From positions 431,001-495,000 of the forward strand of contig NZ_JASJPW010000002.1 in the NCBI RefSeq assembly GCF_030052995.1: a stretch of DNA of 64,000 nt, written 5' to 3'. Each line of letters begins with the position of its first letter. Within the stretch, counting starts at the first letter, position 1. Positions 1 through 8,032 of this stretch are shown here, one piece after another. The notes beneath the pieces were generated by a model. That model worked only from the letters and a program-made list of their open reading frames with translations, was not told the DNA's origin and made no database searches. The translations under genes were made by a program, and so were the position numbers. The DNA is from Gemmobacter sp. 24YEA27. GTDB lineage: Bacteria > Pseudomonadota > Alphaproteobacteria > Rhodobacterales > Rhodobacteraceae.

Positions 1-107
1 AGTTCCGGAATGCCACAAAGGCCAAAGCCACCGGCGGCGATCAGCATCCCGTCTTTCAGATGTCCGTCCAGCGCTTCGGCGGCGGTATTGTATATCTTGT
101 TTCCCAT
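1..107 (-). CDS. scoA: 3-oxoacid CoA-transferase subunit A (5' end only)
   Basis: Only the first 35 codons are present; the gene runs off the left edge. The reading begins MGNKIYNTAAEALDG and contains GGFGLCGIPE, the N-terminal glycine-rich signature of the A subunit of succinyl-CoA:3-ketoacid (or acetoacetate/3-oxoadipate) CoA-transferases. These enzymes move CoA from succinyl-CoA to a 3-keto acid in ketone-body or aromatic degradation. ATG at 107 has a good upstream GGAGAGGG on the minus strand. It is divergent from a PAS-LuxR regulator, which may control it. The exact substrate cannot be set from this fragment. Confidence 0.75.
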   Translation of the reverse strand, partial: MGNKIYNTAAEALDGHLKDGMLIAAGGFGLCGIPE

Positions 108-211
108 GATCCCTCTCCGGACTCTGGTCCGATCCCCGGTGATGCTGATGGATTGCAGGCCGGGCCGGAATCCGTAGAAATACGTAGGTGCCCAGGTATA
201 GCGAGACACCG

Positions 212-811
212 ATGCCGTCTTCTGCCCCCGATGACCTTGCCGCACTGGCCTTTCTGCATGCGCCGGAAGCCACGCTGGTGCTGCGCGAGCGGGTGATCCG
301 CCGCGCCAATCTGGCGGCGGGGCGGGTGTTCGGCTGGGACCCGGGCGCGCTCGAGGGCTGTTCGATGCGGGTGCTTTACCCTGGCGAGACCGATTTCGAG
401 CGGCTGGGCCAACGCGCGGAAGAGGCGCTGCGGCTGAAGCCGATGATCCGCGATGAACGTTTCATGCGCCGCCAGGACGGCCAGCTGGTCTGGATGGAGG
501 GCAGGGGGGTGACGCTGACCCCGAAAGCACCGCATCGCCTGGCGATCTGGACCTATCGCGTGATCGAGACGGGGGCGGCGCCGGGCCTTCTGACGCCCGC
601 CGAGATGCGCGTGGCGCGGCATATGGTCGGCGGCATGACCTCGAAGGAAATTGCGCGGGTGCTGGACTGCTCGCCCCGCACGGTTGAGGTGCACCGGGCC
701 TCGATGATCCGCAAGCTCCGGGTCAGAAACAGTTTCGAGCTGATCCGGAGCCTGCTGGATTCCGGAGCGGCGCCGGTCGAGACGAGATCAGAGGGTGGCC
801 CTGAATCGTAA
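212..811 (+). CDS. PAS-domain LuxR-family transcriptional regulator
   Basis: A soluble one-protein regulator of about 200 residues. The N-terminal two thirds look like a single PAS sensor fold (around APEATLVLRERVIRRAN and RRQDGQLVWMEGRG), and the last 60 residues are a LuxR/FixJ helix-turn-helix with TSKEIARVLDCSPRTVEVHR. There is no receiver domain, so the signal is probably a small ligand or redox state read by the PAS domain. GTG at 188 would add eight residues; I prefer ATG at 212, but neither has a strong ribosome-binding site. The gap to the divergent CoA-transferase gene holds a TACGTA palindrome at 181-186, a possible but weak operator. Target genes are inferred from position only. 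Confidence 0.75.
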   Translation: MPSSAPDDLAALAFLHAPEATLVLRERVIRRANLAAGRVFGWDPGALEGCSMRVLYPGETDFERLGQRAEEALRLKPMIRDERFMRRQDGQLVWMEGRGVTLTPKAPHRLAIWTYRVIETGAAPGLLTPAEMRVARHMVGGMTSKEIARVLDCSPRTVEVHRASMIRKLRVRNSFELIRSLLDSGAAPVETRSEGGPES

Positions 812-1106
812 GAACAGTCCGGCCTGGCTGGAAATCGCGAGCCTGGGCCAAGCCTTGTTGCGATGGTCCTTCACCGCGCCTTCGCTGATTGCCAGGCGCA
901 AAGCCAAGGCGGGGGGCGATCTTTGGCGATGTCTTCATCGACACAAATGTCAGGGCGCGTCGCGGCGAGGATGGGGCCAGGCGCCGCCATGTCACCGCCT
1001 GGGAGCCGGAGCGCTGTGCCGGGGTGGTCGGACCCTGCTGCGCGCCCTCTTGCGCCAGCGGCGCTTTCTGGCATCTGATCGGGCAACAGTCTGACAGGAG
1101 TTGCCG
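812..1106. other. Intergenic stretch, nothing recognised
   Basis: About 295 bases between the LuxR-type gene and agmatine deiminase. Open frames exist on both strands, but their translations are low-complexity Arg/Pro/Ala-rich and match no family I know. The only clear element is the AGGAG at 1095-1099 serving the next gene. Confidence 0.4.
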
Positions 1107-2165
1107 ATGCCCGTGGTGCCGAAGAACTGGTTCATGCCCGCCGAGACCGCCCCCCAGGACCGGATCTGGATGGCCTTCCCGCGCGAAAGTGCCACGCTGG
1201 GCGAGGGCACGGTCGCGCGCGAGGCGGGCTACCGCGCCTGGGCCGATGTCGCATTGGCCATTGCGCCGTTTCAGCCGGTGACGATGATCGTCGATCCGAC
1301 AGAGACCGCACGGGCGAAAGCGATGCTTGGCTCTGCCGTTGACCTGGTTGAGCGCCCCATTGAGCATTTCTGGACACGTGATTCCGGCCCGACTTTCGTG
1401 CAGGCGGCGGATGGCTCGATTGCGGCGGTCGATTGGATGTATAACGCCTGGGGCTCTGATGACCCGGCGGAATGGCAGAATGACCGGGGCCTCGCGCGCT
1501 TTATCGCCGGGCTGGCCGGGGTGCCGGTGGTGTCATCCCTGCTGGTCAATGAGGGCGGCGGCATCCATGTCGACGGCGATGGTACCATGTTCGCGACGGA
1601 AACCGTGCAGCTGGATCCGCGCCGCAATCCTCTGGCCGACCGCGTGCGGGTAGAGGCGGAATTCGCGCGCACGCTGGGCGTCGAAAAGGTGATCTGGCTG
1701 CCGCAGGGGCTCACAGGCGATTACTGGGAGTTCGGCACCAATGGCCATGTCGATATCGTTGCGACTTTCCCGAGCCCCGGCAAGGTGCTGCTGCATGATC
1801 AGCGCAATCCGGGCCATCCGGATCACAAGGTGATGGCCGATATCCGCGCGATCCTTGAGGGCGCGACGGATGCGAAGGGACGCCGGCTCGAGATCATCGC
1901 GGTCCCGGCGCCGGAAGCCATCACCGATGCGCATGGGTTCAACGACTGGTCCTACATCAATCACCTGGTGCTGAATGGGGCCGTCATTGCCTGTGGCTTT
2001 GGCGAGCCGCGTGCCGATGCTGAGGCGGCTGAGATCCTTGGCGCCGCCTATCCCGGGCGCAAAGTGGTGACGGTCGACGCCCGCGAGATCTTTGCGCGTG
2101 GCGGTGGGGTGCATTGCATCACGCAGCATCAGCCCGCCGCCCTTCAGGCCCCGGCACGGGCATGA
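1107..2165 (+). CDS. aguA: Agmatine deiminase (PAD_porph family)
   Basis: Hydrolyses agmatine to N-carbamoylputrescine and ammonia in the cytoplasm, a route from arginine to putrescine. The 352-residue length is normal. Family marks are PAETAPQDRIWMAFP near the N terminus, WTRDSGPTF, NGHVDIVATF and the C-terminal GGGVHCITQ with the catalytic cysteine at about residue 337. ATG at 1107 is chosen over TTG at 1101 because AGGAG lies seven bases upstream. The stop overlaps the next gene's ATG (ATGA), so agmatine deiminase and the amidase are probably co-translated; N-carbamoylputrescine is normally cleaved by a nitrilase-type amidohydrolase (AguB), which is not seen here. Confidence 0.88.
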   Translation: MPVVPKNWFMPAETAPQDRIWMAFPRESATLGEGTVAREAGYRAWADVALAIAPFQPVTMIVDPTETARAKAMLGSAVDLVERPIEHFWTRDSGPTFVQAADGSIAAVDWMYNAWGSDDPAEWQNDRGLARFIAGLAGVPVVSSLLVNEGGGIHVDGDGTMFATETVQLDPRRNPLADRVRVEAEFARTLGVEKVIWLPQGLTGDYWEFGTNGHVDIVATFPSPGKVLLHDQRNPGHPDHKVMADIRAILEGATDAKGRRLEIIAVPAPEAITDAHGFNDWSYINHLVLNGAVIACGFGEPRADAEAAEILGAAYPGRKVVTVDAREIFARGGGVHCITQHQPAALQAPARA

Positions 2166-4132
2166 ACCTCCACGGCGCAAGCATCGCCGGTCTGCGCGCG
2201 GGCCTTGAGGCCGGCAAGCTTACTTCGGTCGCACTGGTCGCAGGGTATCTGCGCCGCATTGCCGCCTATGATCGCAGCGGCATTCGTCTGAATGCCGTGC
2301 CGGTGCTGAACCCCGCGATGTTTGACGAGGCCCGCGCCTCTGATCTGCGCCGCGCGCGCGGCGAGGCGCTCGGGCCGCTCGATGGCATCCCCTATACCGC
2401 CAAGGACAGTTACAAAGTCAAAGGCCTGACAGTGGCCGCAGGTTCGCCCGCCTTTCGGGATCTGGTCGCGGGGGATGATGCTTTTGCGATCGGGCGGCTG
2501 AAAGCGGCGGGGGCGGTGCTGATCGGGCTGACCAATATGCCGCCAATGGCCAATGGTGGTATGCAGCGTGGCGTTTACGGGCGGGCGGAATCGCCCTGGA
2601 ATGCCGCTTACCTGACAGCGGCGTTCGCCTCCGGCTCGTCAAACGGGTCGGGCAGCGCGACGGCGGCCTCTTTCGCGGCCTTCGGGCTGGGCGAGGAAAC
2701 CTGGTCTTCGGGCCGCGCGCCGGCGGCGAATAACGGGCTTTGCGCGCTGACACCGTCGCGCGGGCTGATCTCGGTCCGGGGCAACTGGCCGCTGGTGCCG
2801 ACGATGGATGTGGTGGTGCCACATGCCCGCAGCATGGCGGATCTGCTGGAAGTGCTCGACGTGATCGTGGCCGATGATCCCGAGACGCGCGGCGATCTGT
2901 GGCGGGCGCAGGACTGGGTTGCGCTGCCGCGCCCGTCAGAGATCCGCCCGCCATCCTATCCGGCGCTGACCGCCGCGCTGACGGGCAGGCGCTTTGCGCT
3001 ACCCGCAATGTATGTGAACCAGGACCAAGAGGCCGGGACCGGGGACAGCCCGGGGATCGGCGGGCCGACCGGGCAGCGGATCGAGACCCGCGCTTCGGTC
3101 ATTGCGCTGATGGACAGGGTGGTCGCGGCGCTGCGCGCGGCGGGGGCAGAGGTGGTGATCTCGGATTTCCCGCTGGTTTCCAATTACGAGGGCGACCGGA
3201 GGGGTGCGCCGAAGATCGGGACGCGGGGGCTTGTCTCGCCGGAATATCTGCGGCGCGAGATTGTCGATCTCTCGGTCTGGGCCTGGGATGATTTTCTGGC
3301 CGCCAATGGCGATCCGGGCCTCAACCGGCTGTCGCAGGTCGATGGCGCGGCGATATTCCCGCAGCCCGACGGCGCGCTGCCCGACCGCTATACCGGCTTT
3401 GGCGATGATATTGCCGATTACCCCGCCCATGCGCGCGTGCATCCGGTCACGGATTTCCGCGAGATTCCGCATCTGGAAGATGGGTTTCGTGGGCTTGAGG
3501 AAACCCGAAAGCGCGATCTGGAAGACTGGATGGACAGGCATGGCTATGATGCGGTGATCTTTCCGGCGGTGGCGGATGTGGGACCGGCGGATGCCGATGT
3601 GACCGCGGCCTCGGCGGATCTGGCCTGGAGGAACGGCACCTGGGTCGCGAATGGCAATCTCGCGATCCGGCATCTGGGTGTGCCGACGGTGACGCTTTCG
3701 ATGGGCGTGATGGCGGATACCGGGATGCCGGCCGGGCTGACGCTTGCCGGCCGGGCCTGGGAGGACAGCAGGCTGCTGGCGCTTGCACGCGCGATGGAAC
3801 CGCTCCTGCCGCCGACCGGCCTCGCGCCCCGCATACCCGAATTGCCGCCGCTGCCGGTGCCGGGCCCCGCGCAGCGGCTGAAGCTGAGCGTTGCGGCCAG
3901 CGCCAGCGGGGCGGGGGAGGTGCGGCTGGAGATCCGCATCGAAACCGATGCGCCCCGGCTGCGCCTGACCGTCGATGGCGCGCAGGTGGAGCCCGTGGCA
4001 GTGCCGGATGGCTTTGCTGCCCTGGTCATCCTGCCCGAAAACACCCATCGCCACAGCGTATATGAGCCGCCCCATGGCCCCCTGGTGATCGCCGAGACGG
4101 CGACGCTTGCGGCCTTTGTCAGCGCTGGCTGA
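2162..4132 (+). CDS. Amidase-signature hydrolase, variant subfamily with C-terminal extension
   Basis: Amidase-signature enzymes hydrolyse C-N amide bonds with a Lys-cisSer-Ser triad. Lys81 (PYTAKDSYKVKG) and the GSSNGSGSA segment (cis-Ser about 160) are present, but the usual GSDTGGSIR strand reads EETWSSGRAPA, leaving Ser183 as likely nucleophile. I know this EET(W/V)SSGR form as a subfamily rather than a broken enzyme. At 656 residues it is about 150 longer than typical amidases; the tail from about residue 560 is beta-rich with no recognised domain. Start at 2162 overlaps the aguA stop by four bases. The substrate is unknown; coupling to aguA suggests a polyamine- or guanidine-derived amide, by inference only. 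Confidence 0.75.
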   Translation: MNLHGASIAGLRAGLEAGKLTSVALVAGYLRRIAAYDRSGIRLNAVPVLNPAMFDEARASDLRRARGEALGPLDGIPYTAKDSYKVKGLTVAAGSPAFRDLVAGDDAFAIGRLKAAGAVLIGLTNMPPMANGGMQRGVYGRAESPWNAAYLTAAFASGSSNGSGSATAASFAAFGLGEETWSSGRAPAANNGLCALTPSRGLISVRGNWPLVPTMDVVVPHARSMADLLEVLDVIVADDPETRGDLWRAQDWVALPRPSEIRPPSYPALTAALTGRRFALPAMYVNQDQEAGTGDSPGIGGPTGQRIETRASVIALMDRVVAALRAAGAEVVISDFPLVSNYEGDRRGAPKIGTRGLVSPEYLRREIVDLSVWAWDDFLAANGDPGLNRLSQVDGAAIFPQPDGALPDRYTGFGDDIADYPAHARVHPVTDFREIPHLEDGFRGLEETRKRDLEDWMDRHGYDAVIFPAVADVGPADADVTAASADLAWRNGTWVANGNLAIRHLGVPTVTLSMGVMADTGMPAGLTLAGRAWEDSRLLALARAMEPLLPPTGLAPRIPELPPLPVPGPAQRLKLSVAASASGAGEVRLEIRIETDAPRLRLTVDGAQVEPVAVPDGFAALVILPENTHRHSVYEPPHGPLVIAETATLAAFVSAG

Positions 4133-4218
4133 AAGCACCACTTTTTCAGGAAAATCCGCCTGGCCGGACTGCGAATAGCATTTTGGTCAGAATTGCGGTT
4201 TTCTTCTGTGATTACCGA

Positions 4219-4230
4219 TGATAATTGTCA
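4219..4230. promoter_or_regulatory. Possible operator upstream of the iron importer
   Basis: TGATAATTGTCA is a 12-bp near-palindrome (one mismatched pair) in the 210-bp gap before the iron-binding protein gene. Iron regulators of alphaproteobacteria bind such AT-rich TGA...TCA dyads, but the match to any one consensus (Fur, RirA, IscR) is not good enough to name it. Confidence 0.2.
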
Positions 4231-4345
4231 GGATAGGTTTTGCGACAATTCGCGACAGATCCACGATCCGGCCTGTGCCGGAGATCCGGCCCATCCGCAG
4301 GCGCAGAACGCGCGGGCGGCGGGGCATAATGGAGGAGGCCTTCTG

Positions 4346-5341
4346 ATGACATTCGCGCCCGGAAAATTTGCGGCTGGCATTGCGCTTGCGCTCGGGATCG
4401 GCTCGATGGCGGCGGCGGATACGCTGACCATCTATTCCGGCCGCGGCGAGGCGCTGGTTGCGCCGCTGATCGCACAATTCGAGGCAGAGACCGGCATCAA
4501 GACTGATGTGCGCTATGGCTCGACCTCGGAAATGGCGGCCTTGCTGCAGGAAGAGGGTGCCAACAGCCCGGCCGATCTGTTCTGGGCCCAGGATGCCGGC
4601 GCGCTTGGTGCTCTGGCCCCGGTCTTCGCAGAGCTGGCGGCGGGCGAGAATGAAAAAGTGCTCGAGGTCTTCCGCGATCCGTCGAACAAATGGGTGGCGA
4701 CATCGGGCCGGACCCGGGTGCTGGTCTACTCGACCGAGCGGGTCGAGCCGGGTGCGCTGCCCGCAAAGATCACCGATCTGACCGATGCGAAATACAAGGG
4801 CCGCGTTGCCTGGGCGCCGACCAATGGTTCTTTCCAGGCCTTTGTCACGGCGTTCCGTCTGACCCATGGCGATGAGGCAACCAAAGCCTGGCTGGAAGGC
4901 ATGATCGCCAATGACACCAAGGTTTACAAAAACAACGGCACCCAGATCGAAGCCATTGCCGCGGGCGAGGTCGATTATGGCCTGGTGAACAACTACTACC
5001 TGGGCCGCTATACCGCCAAGGATGACGCCTTCCCCGTCGATCAGGCACATTTCGAAGCCGGTGATATCGGCAACCTGGTGCTGGTTGCGGGCGCGGGGAT
5101 TGTCGGAACCTCGGCCAATAAAGAGAATGCGCAGAAGTTCATCGATTATCTGCTCTCGCCCGCCGCGCAGCAGTTCATCACGCTGCAGGGCTATGAATAT
5201 CCGGTTGTCACGGGCGTGATCCCGCATGCGACGCTGGAAAGCCTTGAGGCTGTCCAGGCGATCAGCCCGAAGGTCGATGTGAACCAGATCGGCGATCTGG
5301 AAGGCACGCTCGCGCTGCTGCGTGAGGTCGGGCTGCTCTGA
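4346..5341 (+). CDS. Fe(III)-type ABC transporter periplasmic binding protein (FbpA/FutA-like)
   Basis: Periplasmic receptor of an iron importer. A signal peptide covers residues 1-24 (cleavage AAA|DTL), followed directly by LTIYSGRGEALVAPLI, the typical start of ferric-binding proteins, and later NNYYLGRY, in the tyrosine-rich region that binds iron. The mature length of about 307 residues fits. ATG at 4346 follows GGAGGAGG and gives a proper signal peptide, so the 51 codons upstream in the same frame are rejected. First of three genes with the permease and ATPase; a GC-rich hairpin follows its stop. Iron as substrate is a family inference; other metals or phosphonates are less likely. Confidence 0.82.
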   Translation: MTFAPGKFAAGIALALGIGSMAAADTLTIYSGRGEALVAPLIAQFEAETGIKTDVRYGSTSEMAALLQEEGANSPADLFWAQDAGALGALAPVFAELAAGENEKVLEVFRDPSNKWVATSGRTRVLVYSTERVEPGALPAKITDLTDAKYKGRVAWAPTNGSFQAFVTAFRLTHGDEATKAWLEGMIANDTKVYKNNGTQIEAIAAGEVDYGLVNNYYLGRYTAKDDAFPVDQAHFEAGDIGNLVLVAGAGIVGTSANKENAQKFIDYLLSPAAQQFITLQGYEYPVVTGVIPHATLESLEAVQAISPKVDVNQIGDLEGTLALLREVGLL

Positions 5342-5355
5342 GCTTGTCGGGCATC

Positions 5356-6954
5356 GTGACATCATCAGGGCGGGCGGGGCGCAGGCCCCGCCCGCCGCTT
5401 GCCTTGCTGCTTGCAGCGGGGCTTGTGGGCGTCGGCACCTGTCTGCCGGCGGCCTATCTGGTGATACGCGCCTTCGGGGCCGAGCCGGCACAACTGGCGG
5501 AAATCGTCTTCCGGTCGCGCAATCTGCTGCTTTTGGGCAATACACTTTCGCTGGTGGCGCTGGTCCTGGCGATCGGCACACTGATCGCGCTTCCCATGGC
5601 CTGGCTGGTGACGCGCAGCGACTTGCGGGCGAAAGGGCTCGTCACATTTATGATGGCGCTTCCGCTGGCGGTGCCGGGCTATGTGATGGCCTATGCGCTT
5701 TTGGGACTGTCGGGTTATTACGGGTTTGCGCGGGAATGGTTCGGGGTCTCGCTGCCGCCCCTGCACGGGCTTTGGGGGGCGGCTCTGTCGCTGGCGCTTT
5801 ACACCTTCCCCTATATCTTCCTGAACCTGCGCGCGGCATTTCTGGGGATGGATCCGGGGCTTGAGGAAAGCGCGGCCTCGCTGGGCCGTTCGCGCTCCGA
5901 GGTCTTGCGCCATGTTGTGCTGCCGCAGCTCTGGCCGGCGCTGGTCTCGGCCTGGCTGGTCGTGGGGCTTTATGTGATCGGCGATTTCGGAGCCATCGCG
6001 CTGATGCGCTATGAGGTGTTTTCCTACGCGATTTATACGCAATATGCCGGGGCTTTCGACCGGACCTATGCCGCCTGGCTGTCTTTGATGCTGTTGGGCG
6101 TGGCGGGCGTGGCACTTTATGCGCAGGCGCGACTGACGCGGAGCCGTCGCTTTGCCCGGGTCGGGACCGGGGTGCAGCGGCGCGGCGTGCCGGTGCGGCT
6201 GGGTCTTTGGGCGGTTGCCGCCTGGGGCTGGGTCGTTCTGGTAAGCCTCGCTGCGCTCGGATTGCCTCTGGCGGTGCTGGGGCACTGGATGCGGCGCGGG
6301 ATTGGCGAGATCGACTGGGCGATGCTGGGGCAGGCGGCGCTGAATTCGGGTCTGGCGGCGGCGGTGGTCGCCGGGCTCACCGTCGCGCTGGCACTGCCGG
6401 TGGTTTTGCTGACGCTGCGCTGGCCCGGCTGGTTTGCGAGCCTGACTGACCGGCTGGCCTGGATGGGCTATGCGACGCCGCCGCTGGCCTTTGGTCTTGC
6501 GATGGTGTTTTTCACCCTTGCGGTCATCCCCTTTGCCTATCAGAGCCATGGCGTCCTGATCTTCGCCTGGGTGATGACCTTCCTCGCGCTGGCGCTCGGG
6601 CCTTTGCGGCTGGCGCTGATGCAGATCGGGACCAGGCCGGAAGAGGCGGCGCGGGCGCTCGGGGTCTCGCCGTTCCGGGCTTTTGCGCGCGTGACGCTGC
6701 CGCGTCTGAAAGGCCCGATGGTCGCGGCGGGCCTTTTGGTCTTTATCGCCGTGGTCAAGGAATTGCCGCTGAACTGGATGCTGGCGCCCACCGGCTGGCG
6801 CAGCCTTTCGACCACGGTCTTTGGTCGCACCGTCGAGGGCATGATGACCGAGGCCGCGCCATTCGCGTTAGCGATCATCCTTTTTTCGGCGTTTTTCGTC
6901 GGGCTGATCCTGAAATATGAAGGCGCCGGCCGTAAGGAATTGGGAAGAAGATGA
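5356..6954 (+). CDS. Fe(III)-type ABC transporter permease (FbpB-like, double permease)
   Basis: One inner-membrane protein carrying both permease halves, about 12 membrane segments. Each half has an EAA-type loop that docks the ATPase: EESAASLGRSRSEVL around residue 170 and EEAARALGVSPFRAF around 430. This single-chain arrangement is typical of FbpB/SfuB iron permeases. GTG at 5356 is chosen; TTG at 5344 is equally possible and neither has a convincing ribosome-binding site. A perfect 10-bp hairpin lies inside the first codons and may reduce its translation relative to the binding protein. It overlaps the ATPase gene by ATGA. Confidence 0.82.
   Translation: MTSSGRAGRRPRPPLALLLAAGLVGVGTCLPAAYLVIRAFGAEPAQLAEIVFRSRNLLLLGNTLSLVALVLAIGTLIALPMAWLVTRSDLRAKGLVTFMMALPLAVPGYVMAYALLGLSGYYGFAREWFGVSLPPLHGLWGAALSLALYTFPYIFLNLRAAFLGMDPGLEESAASLGRSRSEVLRHVVLPQLWPALVSAWLVVGLYVIGDFGAIALMRYEVFSYAIYTQYAGAFDRTYAAWLSLMLLGVAGVALYAQARLTRSRRFARVGTGVQRRGVPVRLGLWAVAAWGWVVLVSLAALGLPLAVLGHWMRRGIGEIDWAMLGQAALNSGLAAAVVAGLTVALALPVVLLTLRWPGWFASLTDRLAWMGYATPPLAFGLAMVFFTLAVIPFAYQSHGVLIFAWVMTFLALALGPLRLALMQIGTRPEEAARALGVSPFRAFARVTLPRLKGPMVAAGLLVFIAVVKELPLNWMLAPTGWRSLSTTVFGRTVEGMMTEAAPFALAIILFSAFFVGLILKYEGAGRKELGRR
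5371..5394 (+). repeat. GC-rich hairpin after the iron-binding-protein gene
   Basis: CGGGCGGGGC at 5371-5380 pairs perfectly with GCCCCGCCCG at 5385-5394 around a GCAG loop, starting 30 bases after the binding-protein stop and lying in the 5' codons of the permease gene. There is no U-tract, so it is better read as an mRNA-stabilising or translation-damping hairpin than a full terminator. Confidence 0.6.
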
Positions 6955-7964
6955 CGGTTGAGCCCCTGCTGTCGCTTTCACATCTGAGCCGGTCTTTTGG
7001 CGCGGGCCAGGCCGTGGTCGATGATCTGTCACTGGATCTGGCCGCGGGCGAGATCCTTGCGCTGATCGGGCCTTCGGGCTGTGGCAAGACCACGACGCTC
7101 CGGATGGTTGCGGGGTTCGAGACCCCGGACCGGGGCAAGATCCGGCTGGCGGGGCGCGATGTCACCGGGATTGCGCCGGAAAAGCGCGGCATCGGCATGG
7201 TGTTCCAGGACTATGCGCTCTTCCCGCATATGACCGTGGCGCAGAATGTGGCTTTTGGCGCCGCAGACCGGGCGCCCGCTACGGCGCAGCGCTTCCTCGA
7301 TATGGTCGGGCTGTGCGATTTCGGGCTGCGTTACCCCGATGAGCTTTCCGGCGGCCAGCAGCAGCGCGTGGCGCTGGCGCGCAGCTTTGCCGCCGCGCCG
7401 GCGGTGATCCTGCTGGATGAGCCGTTCTCGAATCTTGATGCCGCGCTGCGCGCCCGGACAAGGCGCGAGATCCGGGCGCTTTTGAAGGCGAGCGGCATCG
7501 GTATCCTCTTCGTCACCCATGACCAGGAAGAGGCGCTCAGTTTCGCCGACCGCGTCGCGGTGATGAAAGACGGGCGCCTGTTGCAATGTGGCCCGGCGGC
7601 TGAGGTCTATGACCGCCCCGCCGATCCCTTTGTCGCGGGCTTTCTGGGCCGCACCAATCTGATCACCGGCGAGGCGAGGGGCGAGAGTTGCGAAACCGTG
7701 CTGGGCCCGATCGCGCTGGAACGCCCGGCCAGCGGCCCGATCGGATTCTCGCTGCGTCCGGAACAGATCACTATTCGCGAGGCCGGGGCAGGCGAGGCCG
7801 CCCGGGGCCGGGTCACCTCGGTCGAATTCAAGGGGCATGATCTGACCTATTGGGTCGATTGCAACGGAACCGAGATCCAGGTCGATCAGATGGGCGGCCC
7901 GCGCCTGCCCGAGGGGGCTCCGGTGATGCTCTCGGTCGCGGGCAGGGTGGCGGCTTTCGGCTGA
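6951..7964 (+). CDS. Fe(III)-type ABC transporter ATPase (FbpC-like)
   Basis: Cytoplasmic ATPase of the iron importer, 337 residues. It has Walker A GPSGCGKTT at 40-48, signature LSGGQQQR, Walker B VILLDEPFSNLD and the switch VTHDQEEAL, followed by a C-terminal TOBE-type regulatory region of about 100 residues. This is the layout of the Fbp/Pot/MalK group. Its ATG overlaps the permease stop by four bases, so all three genes form one operon. About 70 bases separate it from the ABC exporter downstream. Confidence 0.87.
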   Translation: MTVEPLLSLSHLSRSFGAGQAVVDDLSLDLAAGEILALIGPSGCGKTTTLRMVAGFETPDRGKIRLAGRDVTGIAPEKRGIGMVFQDYALFPHMTVAQNVAFGAADRAPATAQRFLDMVGLCDFGLRYPDELSGGQQQRVALARSFAAAPAVILLDEPFSNLDAALRARTRREIRALLKASGIGILFVTHDQEEALSFADRVAVMKDGRLLQCGPAAEVYDRPADPFVAGFLGRTNLITGEARGESCETVLGPIALERPASGPIGFSLRPEQITIREAGAGEAARGRVTSVEFKGHDLTYWVDCNGTEIQVDQMGGPRLPEGAPVMLSVAGRVAAFG

Positions 7965-8032
7965 GAGGTCTTGACCATTCGGCGCTCCGGGTCCAGGCCA
8001 TATCTTTGCCCCGAAGGCTGACAGAGTGAGAC

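Noticed and set aside
181..186. TACGTA palindrome in the gap between the CoA-transferase and LuxR genes
   Set aside because: A single six-base palindrome is expected by chance and it may lie inside the LuxR 5' end; kept only as a remark.
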